Shown here: piece by piece, positions 1 through 6,907 of the stretch
How positions within the stretch are numbered: the first letter of the stretch is position 1
Layout: every line of letters begins with the position of its first letter
Assembly: GCA_040902585.1 (NCBI GenBank)
Contig: JBBDXA010000172.1
Span: 1-20,046, forward strand
DNA length: 20,046 nucleotides
Direction: 5' to 3'
DNA from: JBBDXA01 sp040902585
Lineage (GTDB): Bacteria > Planctomycetota > Phycisphaerae > Phycisphaerales > Phycisphaeraceae
The notes under the pieces: generated by a model
What the model saw: only the letters and a program-made list of their open reading frames with translations
The model's database searches: none
What the model was told of the DNA's origin: nothing
Made by a program: the position numbers and the translations under genes

Positions 1-1
1 A

Positions 2-982
2 CGACGAAGAAGAAGATTGTTCTCTCGAATCTACAGAAGAGAGGTTACACATACTGCGGACCGTCTCGATGAACTGAGCAACCGAGGTGTTCCTGTTCAA
101 GGTGTGTTCATCGAGAAAGACCCGCAACTGTTCACGCGACTAACAGCGAATCTTCAGGGTTATTCGTTTCCAGTCTCGACGTGGGCGGGCGACTTCAAAG
201 ACCGAGCCAATGCAATCAGTACTATCGCGTCAACTCACTCGGTGTTCTTGTATGTTGACCCAATCGCGCCTGGCGACTTGCTCTTCAATGATCTGTCAGC
301 AACTTATGCCAAACTTCGGCAGGGGCAGAGCGTCGAAACGCTGATTAACTTCCTGAGTACTGGCTTCGTTCGACGGGCGCAGGGTCTCAGACCACGCTGT
401 TTCCGCGACGATGGCTTGATTAAGGATCACCCAGAAGTATTGGCATGCAACGAAATCGCTGGTGGTATTTACTGGCAGGACATCGTCTTCGACAAGAAGA
501 TGAGTCAAGGTGAATGTGCTGAGCGGGTTGCACGAGGATATGTAGATCAGCTGCGCACCCATTTTCAATGGGTGCTTCACTATCCGATTCGAGCAAAGTA
601 CAAGGACAAACGCCCGAAGTATCACCTGATATTCGGATCCCGTCATGAGGATGCCGTAGAACTGATGAATCGTGCAATGGTCAGAGCAAAGCGCGAATTT
701 CTCGGCGCGGAGTTCGTCACGAACAGGTTGTTTCCGGATCAGCCAGAAGTCGAAGACATTCGACCAGAAGAGATTCGCCGTGCAGTGGTACAGACGCTGA
801 TTGGTAAGGGGCGAGTCACCTGGAAGATGCTGCGAGTATGGACGGTTGTCGAACATCCATGCAAGTACATGGACACAGAAGTAAATCAAGCAATCAAGGC
901 GGCTATTCGCGACAAAATAATTGGTGCAACCGTGAGCGGCCAAAAGATCGAAGACTCGGCTATGGTGTGGCCAGTCACCTAA
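2..982 (+). CDS. tcmP: Three-Cys-motif partner (TcmP)-like protein, 5' end outside window
   Basis: The reading frame is open to the left edge, so this is the C-terminal part of a longer protein. The TTG at 17 is only the first possible start inside the window, and the five arginine codons before it may or may not be coding. Recognisable parts are a Rossmann/methyltransferase-like segment with VFIEKDPQLF followed by VFLYVDPIAPGDLLF (the family's usual F-x-DPFGP-like strand). The C-terminal stretch near VTWKMLRVWTVVEHPC resembles the winged-helix (GMT-like) end of TcmP proteins. TcmP proteins have no settled biochemical role; they recur in accessory and defence-type neighbourhoods. From memory, a DUF5131 (phage Gp37/Gp68-type) gene is a common neighbour, which would lie left of this window. 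Counted lines give about 50% GC, clearly below the kinase genes further right, which fits acquisition by transfer. The family call is fairly sure; the function is unknown. Confidence 0.72.
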   Translation, partial: RRRRRLFSRIYRREVTHTADRLDELSNRGVPVQGVFIEKDPQLFTRLTANLQGYSFPVSTWAGDFKDRANAISTIASTHSVFLYVDPIAPGDLLFNDLSATYAKLRQGQSVETLINFLSTGFVRRAQGLRPRCFRDDGLIKDHPEVLACNEIAGGIYWQDIVFDKKMSQGECAERVARGYVDQLRTHFQWVLHYPIRAKYKDKRPKYHLIFGSRHEDAVELMNRAMVRAKREFLGAEFVTNRLFPDQPEVEDIRPEEIRRAVVQTLIGKGRVTWKMLRVWTVVEHPCKYMDTEVNQAIKAAIRDKIIGATVSGQKIEDSAMVWPVT

Positions 983-985
983 CAC

Positions 986-1029
986 GCTCACCCAAACACG
1001 ACCGTCACCGGATCGCACTGCACCAGTTC
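986..1029 (-). pseudogene. Orphan 44-bp copy of the DUF1501 gene 3' end
   Basis: This stretch matches 1458-1501, the last codons and stop of the intact DUF1501 gene, at 40 of 44 positions and in the same orientation. Read on the minus strand it encodes ELVQCDPVTVVFG then a stop, against ELVQSDPVTGVFG in the intact gene. Homology stops abruptly on the upstream side (position 1030 onward). It is therefore either a remnant of a second DUF1501 gene or a target-end duplication. It lies 3 bases past the tcmP-like stop codon. Confidence 0.7.
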
Positions 1030-1052
1030 GCGCGATCCGCTCTCACGAAAGT

Positions 1053-1256
1053 TCACCCGCCGTTTGCATCCTTCATTCGGTCCACCATCTCTTGGGCGCT
1101 CCATTCCGGAAGGATCGCGTCGCGCTCCTTTACATAATCGAAACGGCTCACCTCGTACTCCTGAATGAATCGCACCGCATTCACCCAGCCGAGCGCTTCG
1201 ACTAACACATCAAATCCTCGTGATCGCAGTTCCACGGCATTCAAAGGCGGAGTCAT
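1053..1256 (-). CDS. Small conserved-looking hypothetical protein (67 aa)
   Basis: This is a 67-residue acidic protein starting at an ATG (1256). It opens MTPPLNAVELRSRGFDVLVE and continues with a helical core, VNAVRFIQEYEVSRFDYVKERDAIL, and the end EEMVD-like SAQEMVDRMKD. It resembles a class of about 65-residue small hypothetical proteins (helix, then a G-x-DYTKER-type motif) that I recall from cyanobacteria and planctomycetes, often near toxin-antitoxin genes. I cannot name a domain. It overlaps the end of the 49-codon ORF upstream (1210-1359), which looks like translational coupling. The pair sits between the two copies of the DUF1501 tail. An antitoxin-type role is only a guess. Confidence 0.5.
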   Translation of the reverse strand: MTPPLNAVELRSRGFDVLVEALGWVNAVRFIQEYEVSRFDYVKERDAILPEWSAQEMVDRMKDANGG

Positions 1257-1359
1257 GCAGAACCTCTAGCGCCAGGCCAATGAACTTCAGAATCCGGATC
1301 ACCTGCTGGTCGGCGATCATGCGCAGGTCAGCCTCTTCGGAATCGTCTTTACTTCTCAC
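1210..1359 (-). CDS. Possible tiny ORF (49 aa), overlaps the 67-aa gene
   Basis: This is a GTG-started frame encoding an acidic N-terminus followed by a hydrophobic helix; the segment MIADQQVIRILKFIGLALEV is central. Its last 47 nucleotides overlap the start of the 67-aa ORF in another frame. The overlapping two-gene layout resembles compact toxin-antitoxin pairs, but no family is recognised. A short frame like this could also be chance. In-frame before the GTG a TAA lies close by, so it cannot extend much. Confidence 0.3.
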   Translation of the reverse strand: MRSKDDSEEADLRMIADQQVIRILKFIGLALEVLHDSAFECRGTAITRI

Positions 1360-1422
1360 CGGCCGCGATCATCTTTCGCACCTTCGGCAGTCTTTCTTGC
1401 TCATACGGTCGTTGAAAACTCA

Positions 1423-1442
1423 CCGGGGCGAATACGCCCCGG
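1423..1442 (-). terminator. Intrinsic terminator of the DUF1501 operon
   Basis: A perfect 8-bp GC stem (CCGGGGCG / CGCCCCGG) with a four-base AATA loop lies 18 nt past the DUF1501 stop codon. On the minus strand it is followed by TGAGTTTTC, a short T tract. Stem quality and position fit a Rho-independent terminator ending the long minus-strand gene run. Confidence 0.65.
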
Positions 1443-1459
1443 CTCGCTCTCGGATTCGC

Positions 1460-2911
1460 TCACCCAAACACCCCCGTCACCGGATCGCTCTGCACCAGCT
1501 CTCTTGGCTGATTCAGGTGGTTCATCACCAGCGTGTGCGGGTTGATGCCGAGGGCGTGGTAAACCGTCGCGAGGATTTCCGTCGGGTGGACGGGCTTCTC
1601 GACGGGCGAGGAGCCGGTCTCGTCGCTCTTGCCGTAGATGGAACCGCGGGCCACGCCGGCGCCGGCCATGAGGGCGGTGTAGCAATAAGGCCAGTGGTCG
1701 CGGCCCTTGGCGGCGTTGCCGTTGCCGCTGGTGGAGACGCCCATGCGCGGGCTGCGGCCGAACTCACCGAGGGCGACCACGAGCGTTTCCTTGAGAAGGC
1801 CGCGCTCTTCCAGTTCCTTCAGCAGCGAGGAGATGCCGCTGTCGAGCTTGGGGCAGTGCAGGTTCTTCAAAGGCCCGAAGTTGTCCGCGTGGGTATCCCA
1901 GGCATCGACCTGCGGGTTGCCGTTGGCGACGGCAGGCCAGTTGACCTGCACCACCTTGGTGCCGGCTTCGATCAGGCGACGGGCGAGCAGACACGATTGC
2001 CCGAAGGTGTGACGCCCGTACATGTCGCGCGTTTCCTTGCTCTCCTTGTCAAGGTCAAACGCATTGCGGGCGCGGCCTGAGAGCAACAGATCAAACGCCT
2101 TGTGGTAGTACTGATTCACCGCGCTCTGCTCCACGGCCCTGGCCATGTCAGGCATCGCGGTGTTGACCTTCTCGAGGATCGACTGCCGGCGGGCGAGGCG
2201 CTCCTTGCTGACATCCTGACGCAAAGTGAGATCGGTGAGGTTGACCTTGCCGTTGGGGTCCTGGAAGAAGTAGTAAGGATCGTGGGCTTTGCCGAGGAAG
2301 CCTGCGGTGCCGCCCTTTTGAATGATGCCCGATTCCTGGAGCGGGCGCGGGAGCATCACGGCGGGCAGCATGGGGATATCGCTCGGCTGGAGGCGACACA
2401 CCTGCGAAGCGTAATGCGGATAGTCATTGGGCGCGGGCGGTTCGAGCTGGCCCGAGGGTGACACCTTGTCGGGCGTGTAGCCGGTCATGATCTGATAGAT
2501 CGCCGCGGTGTGGTTGAACAGGCCGGCGGGCGTGTAGCTGACGGAGCGAATGAGCGTCGCCAGGTGCATCTGCTTGGCAAGCAGGGGCATGACCTCGGTG
2601 AGCTCGATGCCTTTGACGCTGGTCTTGATGTTGGCGAAGTCGCCGCGCACGCCGTCGGGGGCTTCGGGTTTGGGGTCCCAGATATCGATATGGCTGGGGC
2701 CGCCCTGAAGGTAGATCATGATGACGTTTTTGGCGGCACCGAAGCCGGAACCGATTTTGGCGGACTCGCCTTTCGTCTCCGCGGCGGCGGCCTGAAGCTC
2801 GAGGATCTGCGCGAGACTGAGCCCCGCGATGGAGCCGCCGCCGACGCGAAGGAGTTCGCGACGGGACCAGCCGTCACACGTTGCGCCAGGTTTGCCGGGG
2901 AGGGTCAGCAT
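1460..2911 (-). CDS. DUF1501 family exported protein
   Basis: This 483-residue protein is full length for the family. It has a twin-arginine export signal, SRRELLRVGGGSIAGLSL (residues 16-33), so it is probably exported folded. The DUF1501 alkaline-phosphatase-like core follows, with the motifs YLQGGPSHIDIWDPKP (about 67-82), DAWDTHADNFG, ALGEFGRSPRMG and GRDHWPYC. The end is EKPVHPTEILATVYHALGI. Family members are usually encoded next to DUF1549/DUF1553 proteins in planctomycetes and have no proven substrate; a hydrolase of sulfated or phosphorylated compounds is inferred from the fold. The start at the ATG 2911 is supported by GGAGCC about 9 nt upstream. It is the last gene of the run, 26 nt after the DUF5615 gene, and is followed by the terminator at 1423-1442. 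Its last codons are duplicated at 986-1029. Confidence 0.93.
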   Translation of the reverse strand: MLTLPGKPGATCDGWSRRELLRVGGGSIAGLSLAQILELQAAAAETKGESAKIGSGFGAAKNVIMIYLQGGPSHIDIWDPKPEAPDGVRGDFANIKTSVKGIELTEVMPLLAKQMHLATLIRSVSYTPAGLFNHTAAIYQIMTGYTPDKVSPSGQLEPPAPNDYPHYASQVCRLQPSDIPMLPAVMLPRPLQESGIIQKGGTAGFLGKAHDPYYFFQDPNGKVNLTDLTLRQDVSKERLARRQSILEKVNTAMPDMARAVEQSAVNQYYHKAFDLLLSGRARNAFDLDKESKETRDMYGRHTFGQSCLLARRLIEAGTKVVQVNWPAVANGNPQVDAWDTHADNFGPLKNLHCPKLDSGISSLLKELEERGLLKETLVVALGEFGRSPRMGVSTSGNGNAAKGRDHWPYCYTALMAGAGVARGSIYGKSDETGSSPVEKPVHPTEILATVYHALGINPHTLVMNHLNQPRELVQSDPVTGVFG

Positions 2912-2937
2912 GGGGAAGGCTCCGGGGTGGGTAATCG

Positions 2938-3303
2938 CTATTCAAATGGTTCGTTGATCACTTCGCGTCGGTTCAGGAATTCAGCCTGATCGTGGGTTGC
3001 AGCCCAAAAGTACAAGGTACTGATTGCCTGTCCAATAGTAAGTGTACCTGAAGGAATCATCATAACACCAGCAAATTCCTCATCGGTCGCCCAGCATCTT
3101 GAGGTTTCGGCATAAAAGTCTTCGTCCTGCGAGACCAGCACACGATTCAAGGCGGTTGACCTTTCCAGCAATAGAGCATCGGAATGTCGCTCGTAGCCAT
3201 CTTCTTCAGCGGTCAGAACGTCAACTCCTTTGCGGCGAAGCCCTCGGACAATCCGTCCATCCAGGTGATGATCCATGTAGTATCGCAGGCTCACCGGTCG
3301 CAC
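2938..3303 (-). CDS. DUF5615 PIN-like toxin-type protein
   Basis: This 121-residue protein begins with the family's usual strand, MRPVSLRYYMDHHLDGRIVRGL. It has an early aspartate (D11), a central acidic stretch (TAEEDGYERHSD) and the characteristic VLVSQDEDFYAE (D60, D62). These are the conserved acidic positions of DUF5615, a shortened PIN-like nuclease fold. It follows the DUF433 gene by 8 nt. The start is a GTG preceded by GAGG six bases upstream. DUF433-DUF5615 pairs are widespread and are regarded as VapBC-like toxin-antitoxin modules in which this is the toxin; I infer ribonuclease activity, which the sequence alone cannot prove. It sits inside the DUF1553-DUF1501 gene set rather than as a stand-alone locus. 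Confidence 0.82.
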   Translation of the reverse strand: MRPVSLRYYMDHHLDGRIVRGLRRKGVDVLTAEEDGYERHSDALLLERSTALNRVLVSQDEDFYAETSRCWATDEEFAGVMMIPSGTLTIGQAISTLYFWAATHDQAEFLNRREVINEPFE

Positions 3304-3311
3304 CCCCGACC

Positions 3312-3653
3312 TCAGTCTTTGGCTTGCTGGCGTTCTTTGTATTGTCTCATCTTCTCACGAAGCCGCGCATAGCGTTCAGGATGGGTCCGTTCATCGGCCG
3401 CCTGCATTTGCCTCGACTCTTCTCGCACCCTTTCGGCGTATTGATCGATCTCATCCTTGTGGTCGTAATAGTACGCGAGGGCGGCATGCAGCTGGGCAAG
3501 AGACAGGCTTGGATACCCTTCGAGCAACTGTTCAAATGTGAAATGGTTGACCTGCATCTGACCAACGAGGATGTGGACCTTCATCCGCGTCCCGGCGATG
3601 TAGGCCACGCCGCGCTCGTCCACTTCAATATGGTTGATGGCTGCGATTTGCAT
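3312..3653 (-). CDS. DUF433 antitoxin-type protein
   Basis: This 113-residue protein carries a DUF433 domain in its first 70 residues: IEVDERGVAYIAGTRMKVHI, followed by a helix-turn-helix-like region FTFEQLLEGYPSLSLAQLHAAL and YYYDHKDEID. A charged helical tail follows (Arg/Glu/Gln-rich, about residues 75-113), longer than in many family members and the likely toxin-binding part. It is the first gene of a two-gene module with the DUF5615 protein. The antitoxin role is inferred from the pairing, and DNA-binding autoregulation is typical of such proteins. It starts 63 nt after the stop of the DUF1553 gene, so it may be co-transcribed with it. No separate promoter is obvious. Confidence 0.82.
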   Translation of the reverse strand: MQIAAINHIEVDERGVAYIAGTRMKVHILVGQMQVNHFTFEQLLEGYPSLSLAQLHAALAYYYDHKDEIDQYAERVREESRQMQAADERTHPERYARLREKMRQYKERQQAKD

Positions 3654-3716
3654 AGTCTATTCTTCGGCTGAATCGGGCGGATTTCCACGATCCTCGCTAA
3701 GCCGCATGCGGCTGGG

Positions 3717-6197
3717 TCAATGATTAAACAGAAACGCCGGACTATTAAAGAGCGCCCACGCCAGATCCACGGCGATTTCCGTGCGGTCACCCTGCGAAAA
3801 ATCGATGGTCTTGATTTCCGCATCCGTCGCGGGCCTGCACAGCACGGCGTAGTAAATCGCGTTAATCAGCTCGCCATCGTCCTTCGTTTCCTTCGCCAGT
3901 TTGATGATGCGATTGTTGCCGTTGGCGAGAGCGTCGTTGATGGTCGGGCCCATGATCATCTTCATGGCGTGGGACAGGGTCATGCTGTCCGTCCTCGCGC
4001 ACTCGCAGGCGGATTCGCGATTGGGGCGGCCGAAGAGCTCGGTGAAGTCATCGCCCTTGACGCGGCCATCAGCGACCTCGGCGGCGCGCATGCCTTGGGG
4101 AAGGCCGGCGAAACGCTGGGGGATGTCGGTCGATATCGCCAGGGCATCGAGCATCTGCTCAGCCGTCAGGCGGCGCGGCGCGGCTCGGGCGAAGTTGACC
4201 TTGTCCGTGCCGTTCCACTGGTTCGGCTTGATCGACTGCTGATAGGTGCGCGACTTGCAGATGGTTTTCATCAGGTGCCGCATATCGTGGCCGCTCTTGA
4301 TGAAGTCAGCCGCGAGAGCGTCGAGCAACTGCGGATTGCTCGGCGGATTGCCCGCGCGGATGTCATCAACCGGATCGATGATGCCGCGACCGAAGAAGTA
4401 GCTCCACACGCGGTTTACATAGCTCTTGGCAAAGAGATCGTTCTGCGTGCTGACCAGCCAGTCCGCCAGAGCGTCGCGGCGATCGCTGATCTTCTGCGCA
4501 TCCTCGGCTGAACCGTAGGGCACATGCGGGGCGACGTTCATCCCGGTCTTGGGGTGCTGCACCTCACCGCCGGTGATGCTGCGGAACACGACCGTCTCGC
4601 CGGGGAGCCGGCCGCCCTTGAACTTCACCTGCGCGAAGAACGCGCCGAACTCGTAATACTGATTCTGCGTCCACTTCTCGAAGGGATGATCGTGACACTT
4701 GTTGCAGTTGAAGCGCACGCCGAGGAAAGTCTGCGTGATGTCTTCGGTGATCTTGCCGGTGTTGATGGGCTGATTGCCTTCCTTGCCGAGTGTGATGTAG
4801 TAGTTGACGGCCGGATTCTGGAAGCTGCCGCCCTGCGCGGTGAGCAGTTCATGCACGAACTTGTCGTAAGGCTTGTTGGTGGCGATGGCTTCGCGTATCC
4901 ACGAGCGGAACATCCAGGTGCCCTTGTCGCCGAGCTGTCCGGAATTCACCTGAAGCAGGTCCGCCCACTTGTTGGTCCATGTTTCGATGAACGCCTCGCT
5001 GCCGACTAGCTTGTCGATGAGCGCGTCACGCTTTTCGTTCGAAGGCGTCTTGTCTTCGATGAACGCGCGGGCGACTTCAGGCGTCGGTGGAACGCCGGTG
5101 AGGTCGAGGTACACGCGGCGAACAAACTCGCCATCGGTGCAAAGCTCGCTCGGCTGCGATTTCACTTTGCGCAGCTTGTTGTCGATGTGCTGATCGATGT
5201 AGTTGAACTGGACCGGCTGCTCCCAGGTAAAGCCGGTGCGGTCACCCATGACGTTGATCAGGCCGGTGGCGAACTGCCCTTCGTAGCGGACGAGCACAGC
5301 TGCCTCGCCGCGACGGATGCCTGTCACGCGGTTGCCTTTCATCTTCGCCACTTCGGTGTCGCTGCTGCTCATCACCGCTTCGCGGGTCACGTCGCGCACC
5401 GAACCATCCGCATGATGCGCCAGCACGATGACTTCGTGGCTGCGGCCGGGCAGGTCGAGCTCGACTTCCTTCGGCAGCACTTCCAGCTTCAGGCTGCGCG
5501 CGGAAAGCTCCTCGAACTTCGCACCCTGCTCGATCCATGCGAGCAGCGTGTTGTAGTGACGCGACCCTTTCTCCAGCACCGCGCCGCCTTCGTGCGGGAC
5601 TTCGCCGGTGGGCTTCATGAGCATGAGCGAATGGTCCGGCGCGAAGCGGTCGAGGCGCCGGCCGGTGATGTCGTGAACGAGTTGTTCGTAGTCGTAATCG
5701 GTGTCGTAACCACGCAGGGAGAGGAAGAAGCCGTTCTTGCCTTTCTGTGCGCCGTGACAGGTGCCGGCGTTGCAGCCGACGCGGCTGAGAATAGGTTGAA
5801 TGTCACGCACATACCGCACGGGGGCCAAGTCCGCGGTGATGACCTTCACGGGCAGGGATGCGGAAAGATTGCCGAGCGTGACGGTGACGGTGGTTTCGCC
5901 CTTCTGCTTCGCTTCGAACCAGCCTTCGCTGTCGAGCGCGACGATTGCCGCGGCCGGCGTAAACTTCGCGGCCAGCGTCAGGTCGATCCACTCACCCGAC
6001 GCGGCCTGCCCGAGGACCAGCACGCGCTGCGAATCGCGACCATCGTGCAGCGTGAGCGACGAAGGCAGCAGCTTCAACGCCTTGATCGTCGGCGTGGGCG
6101 GCGCATCGGGGAGCGGCTCGTCCATGGCGGGCGGCGCGGCGAGGGTGGCGGCACACAGGAGAGTGGAAAGCAACAACGCCTGTAATTCGGTCTTCAT
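3717..6197 (-). CDS. PSCyt2/DUF1549-DUF1553 (PSD1) exported protein with Ig-like domains
   Basis: This 826-residue protein has an N-terminal signal peptide (residues 1-21, ending LCAATLAA). Two BIG2-like Ig domains lie at about 36-122 and 235-316. Between them is a cytochrome-like motif, CNAGTCHGAQKGKNGFF (C142, C147, H148). DUF1549 follows, starting near residue 330 (YIDQHIDNKL, RRVYLDLTGVPPTPE), and contains FNCNKCHDHPFEKWTQNQYY with a CxxCH haem-binding signature at 498-502. DUF1553 is C-terminal (VNRVWSYFFGRGI, RRLTAEQMLDAL, CRPATDAEI). The protein is a typical planctomycete envelope component, expected to work with the DUF1501 and PSCyt1-WD40 proteins encoded in the same run. No enzymatic activity is established. 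The start at the ATG 6197 places the signal peptide correctly. Confidence 0.93.
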   Translation of the reverse strand: MKTELQALLLSTLLCAATLAAPPAMDEPLPDAPPTPTIKALKLLPSSLTLHDGRDSQRVLVLGQAASGEWIDLTLAAKFTPAAAIVALDSEGWFEAKQKGETTVTVTLGNLSASLPVKVITADLAPVRYVRDIQPILSRVGCNAGTCHGAQKGKNGFFLSLRGYDTDYDYEQLVHDITGRRLDRFAPDHSLMLMKPTGEVPHEGGAVLEKGSRHYNTLLAWIEQGAKFEELSARSLKLEVLPKEVELDLPGRSHEVIVLAHHADGSVRDVTREAVMSSSDTEVAKMKGNRVTGIRRGEAAVLVRYEGQFATGLINVMGDRTGFTWEQPVQFNYIDQHIDNKLRKVKSQPSELCTDGEFVRRVYLDLTGVPPTPEVARAFIEDKTPSNEKRDALIDKLVGSEAFIETWTNKWADLLQVNSGQLGDKGTWMFRSWIREAIATNKPYDKFVHELLTAQGGSFQNPAVNYYITLGKEGNQPINTGKITEDITQTFLGVRFNCNKCHDHPFEKWTQNQYYEFGAFFAQVKFKGGRLPGETVVFRSITGGEVQHPKTGMNVAPHVPYGSAEDAQKISDRRDALADWLVSTQNDLFAKSYVNRVWSYFFGRGIIDPVDDIRAGNPPSNPQLLDALAADFIKSGHDMRHLMKTICKSRTYQQSIKPNQWNGTDKVNFARAAPRRLTAEQMLDALAISTDIPQRFAGLPQGMRAAEVADGRVKGDDFTELFGRPNRESACECARTDSMTLSHAMKMIMGPTINDALANGNNRIIKLAKETKDDGELINAIYYAVLCRPATDAEIKTIDFSQGDRTEIAVDLAWALFNSPAFLFNH

Positions 6198-6275
6198 CTG
6201 AATTCATCCATTGAGTAAACCAGCAACGATCCATCACTCTTCGCTCGATGTCTGATCGGACTTCTGCTCTCACCA

Positions 6276-6512
6276 CTACCAGGAGCGAGGTCGCTCGCGC
6301 TCCTCCCGAATCGTTCGCACGATCTCTTCGGTTGAAATCGCCAGCTTCGTCCGTGGAACGTCAAGCGGAGAGCAAGGCACGGTCGGCGAGACAGCACGCA
6401 ACACATAAACGTCGCCCTCTTCACCGCGAATCTCGACAGCACCCTGGCGACGGGCATCGTTGAGTACCTTCGCCATATCGCTCTGCACTTGGGAAGCTGT
6501 AAACACAGTCAT
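6276..6512 (-). CDS. Phd/YefM-type antitoxin
   Basis: This 78-residue protein starts at the ATG 6512, MTVFTASQVQSDMAKVLNDA. It fits the Phd/YefM pattern: an N-terminal strand-helix in which A-S-Q-V-x-x-D/N precedes a long helix, then AVEIRGEEGDVYVLRAV, then a charged C-terminal helix (ISTEEIVRTIREERERPRSW). A longer frame to 6605 exists, but its extra residues are the shadow of the toxin gene, so the internal ATG is preferred. That ATG overlaps the toxin stop as ATGA (6509-6512), so translation is probably coupled. Antitoxin after toxin is the reverse of the usual order. The gene lies 78 nt before the DUF1553 gene. Confidence 0.8.
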   Translation of the reverse strand: MTVFTASQVQSDMAKVLNDARRQGAVEIRGEEGDVYVLRAVSPTVPCSPLDVPRTKLAISTEEIVRTIREERERPRSW

Positions 6513-6904
6513 GAGAATTCCTTGATGGCGATGCCAATCGCTGTCGCATGCCTGATAGGCGGCTGATCCAGCGTCAGCAACGGCGCTCCGACCTGAATCG
6601 CACATTGAAGCATATAGGCGTCGTATGCATAAATCTTCAAATTCGCGGCCAATTGAACTGCCGCCCGCAGGTCCACATCAACGAAGCGAATGGCGATTCG
6701 AAAGTATCCGTCCAGCAGCGAGTCCGCGTCTACTGCCGTGATACGACGCTGCTTGAACATGCCAGTGAGGCTGTTGCCGATCTCCCAGTGAAGGGAGGGC
6801 GGCGCAAGCAGTTCCGCATCCTTTGTCGCCGCGACAATCTGATCCGCCTCCGGCTCATCGGCCAGCACCGCCAGTACCGCCGAAGCGTCGATGACGATTT
6901 TCAT
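6509..6904 (-). CDS. vapC: VapC-type PIN-domain toxin
   Basis: This 131-residue PIN-domain protein has all four acidic active-site positions visible: D6 in MKIVIDASAV, E41 in PSLHWEIGNSL, D95 in YAYDAYMLQCA and D113 in LLTLDQPP. It is therefore expected to be an intact Mg-dependent endoribonuclease toxin. Length and layout match VapC proteins. It begins only 3 nt after the stop of the PSCyt1-WD40 gene and overlaps the Phd-type antitoxin by 4 nt. It must therefore be read through from the upstream gene unless a promoter lies inside that gene. The target RNA cannot be told from sequence. Confidence 0.88.
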   Translation of the reverse strand: MKIVIDASAVLAVLADEPEADQIVAATKDAELLAPPSLHWEIGNSLTGMFKQRRITAVDADSLLDGYFRIAIRFVDVDLRAAVQLAANLKIYAYDAYMLQCAIQVGAPLLTLDQPPIRHATAIGIAIKEFS

Positions 6905-6907
6905 ACG

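Noticed and set aside
1..72. Frameshift in the AAGAAG tract at the start of the tcmP-like gene
   Set aside because: The alternative frame ends at a stop near position 72 and neither frame shows a decisive family match in so few codons, so a frameshift cannot be supported.
1220..2080. Long plus-strand frame (286 codons) across the DUF1501 gene end
   Set aside because: It is the antisense shadow of the DUF1501 gene, with Ala/Val/Gly/Asp-rich composition and no domain. The minus-strand protein is clearly real.
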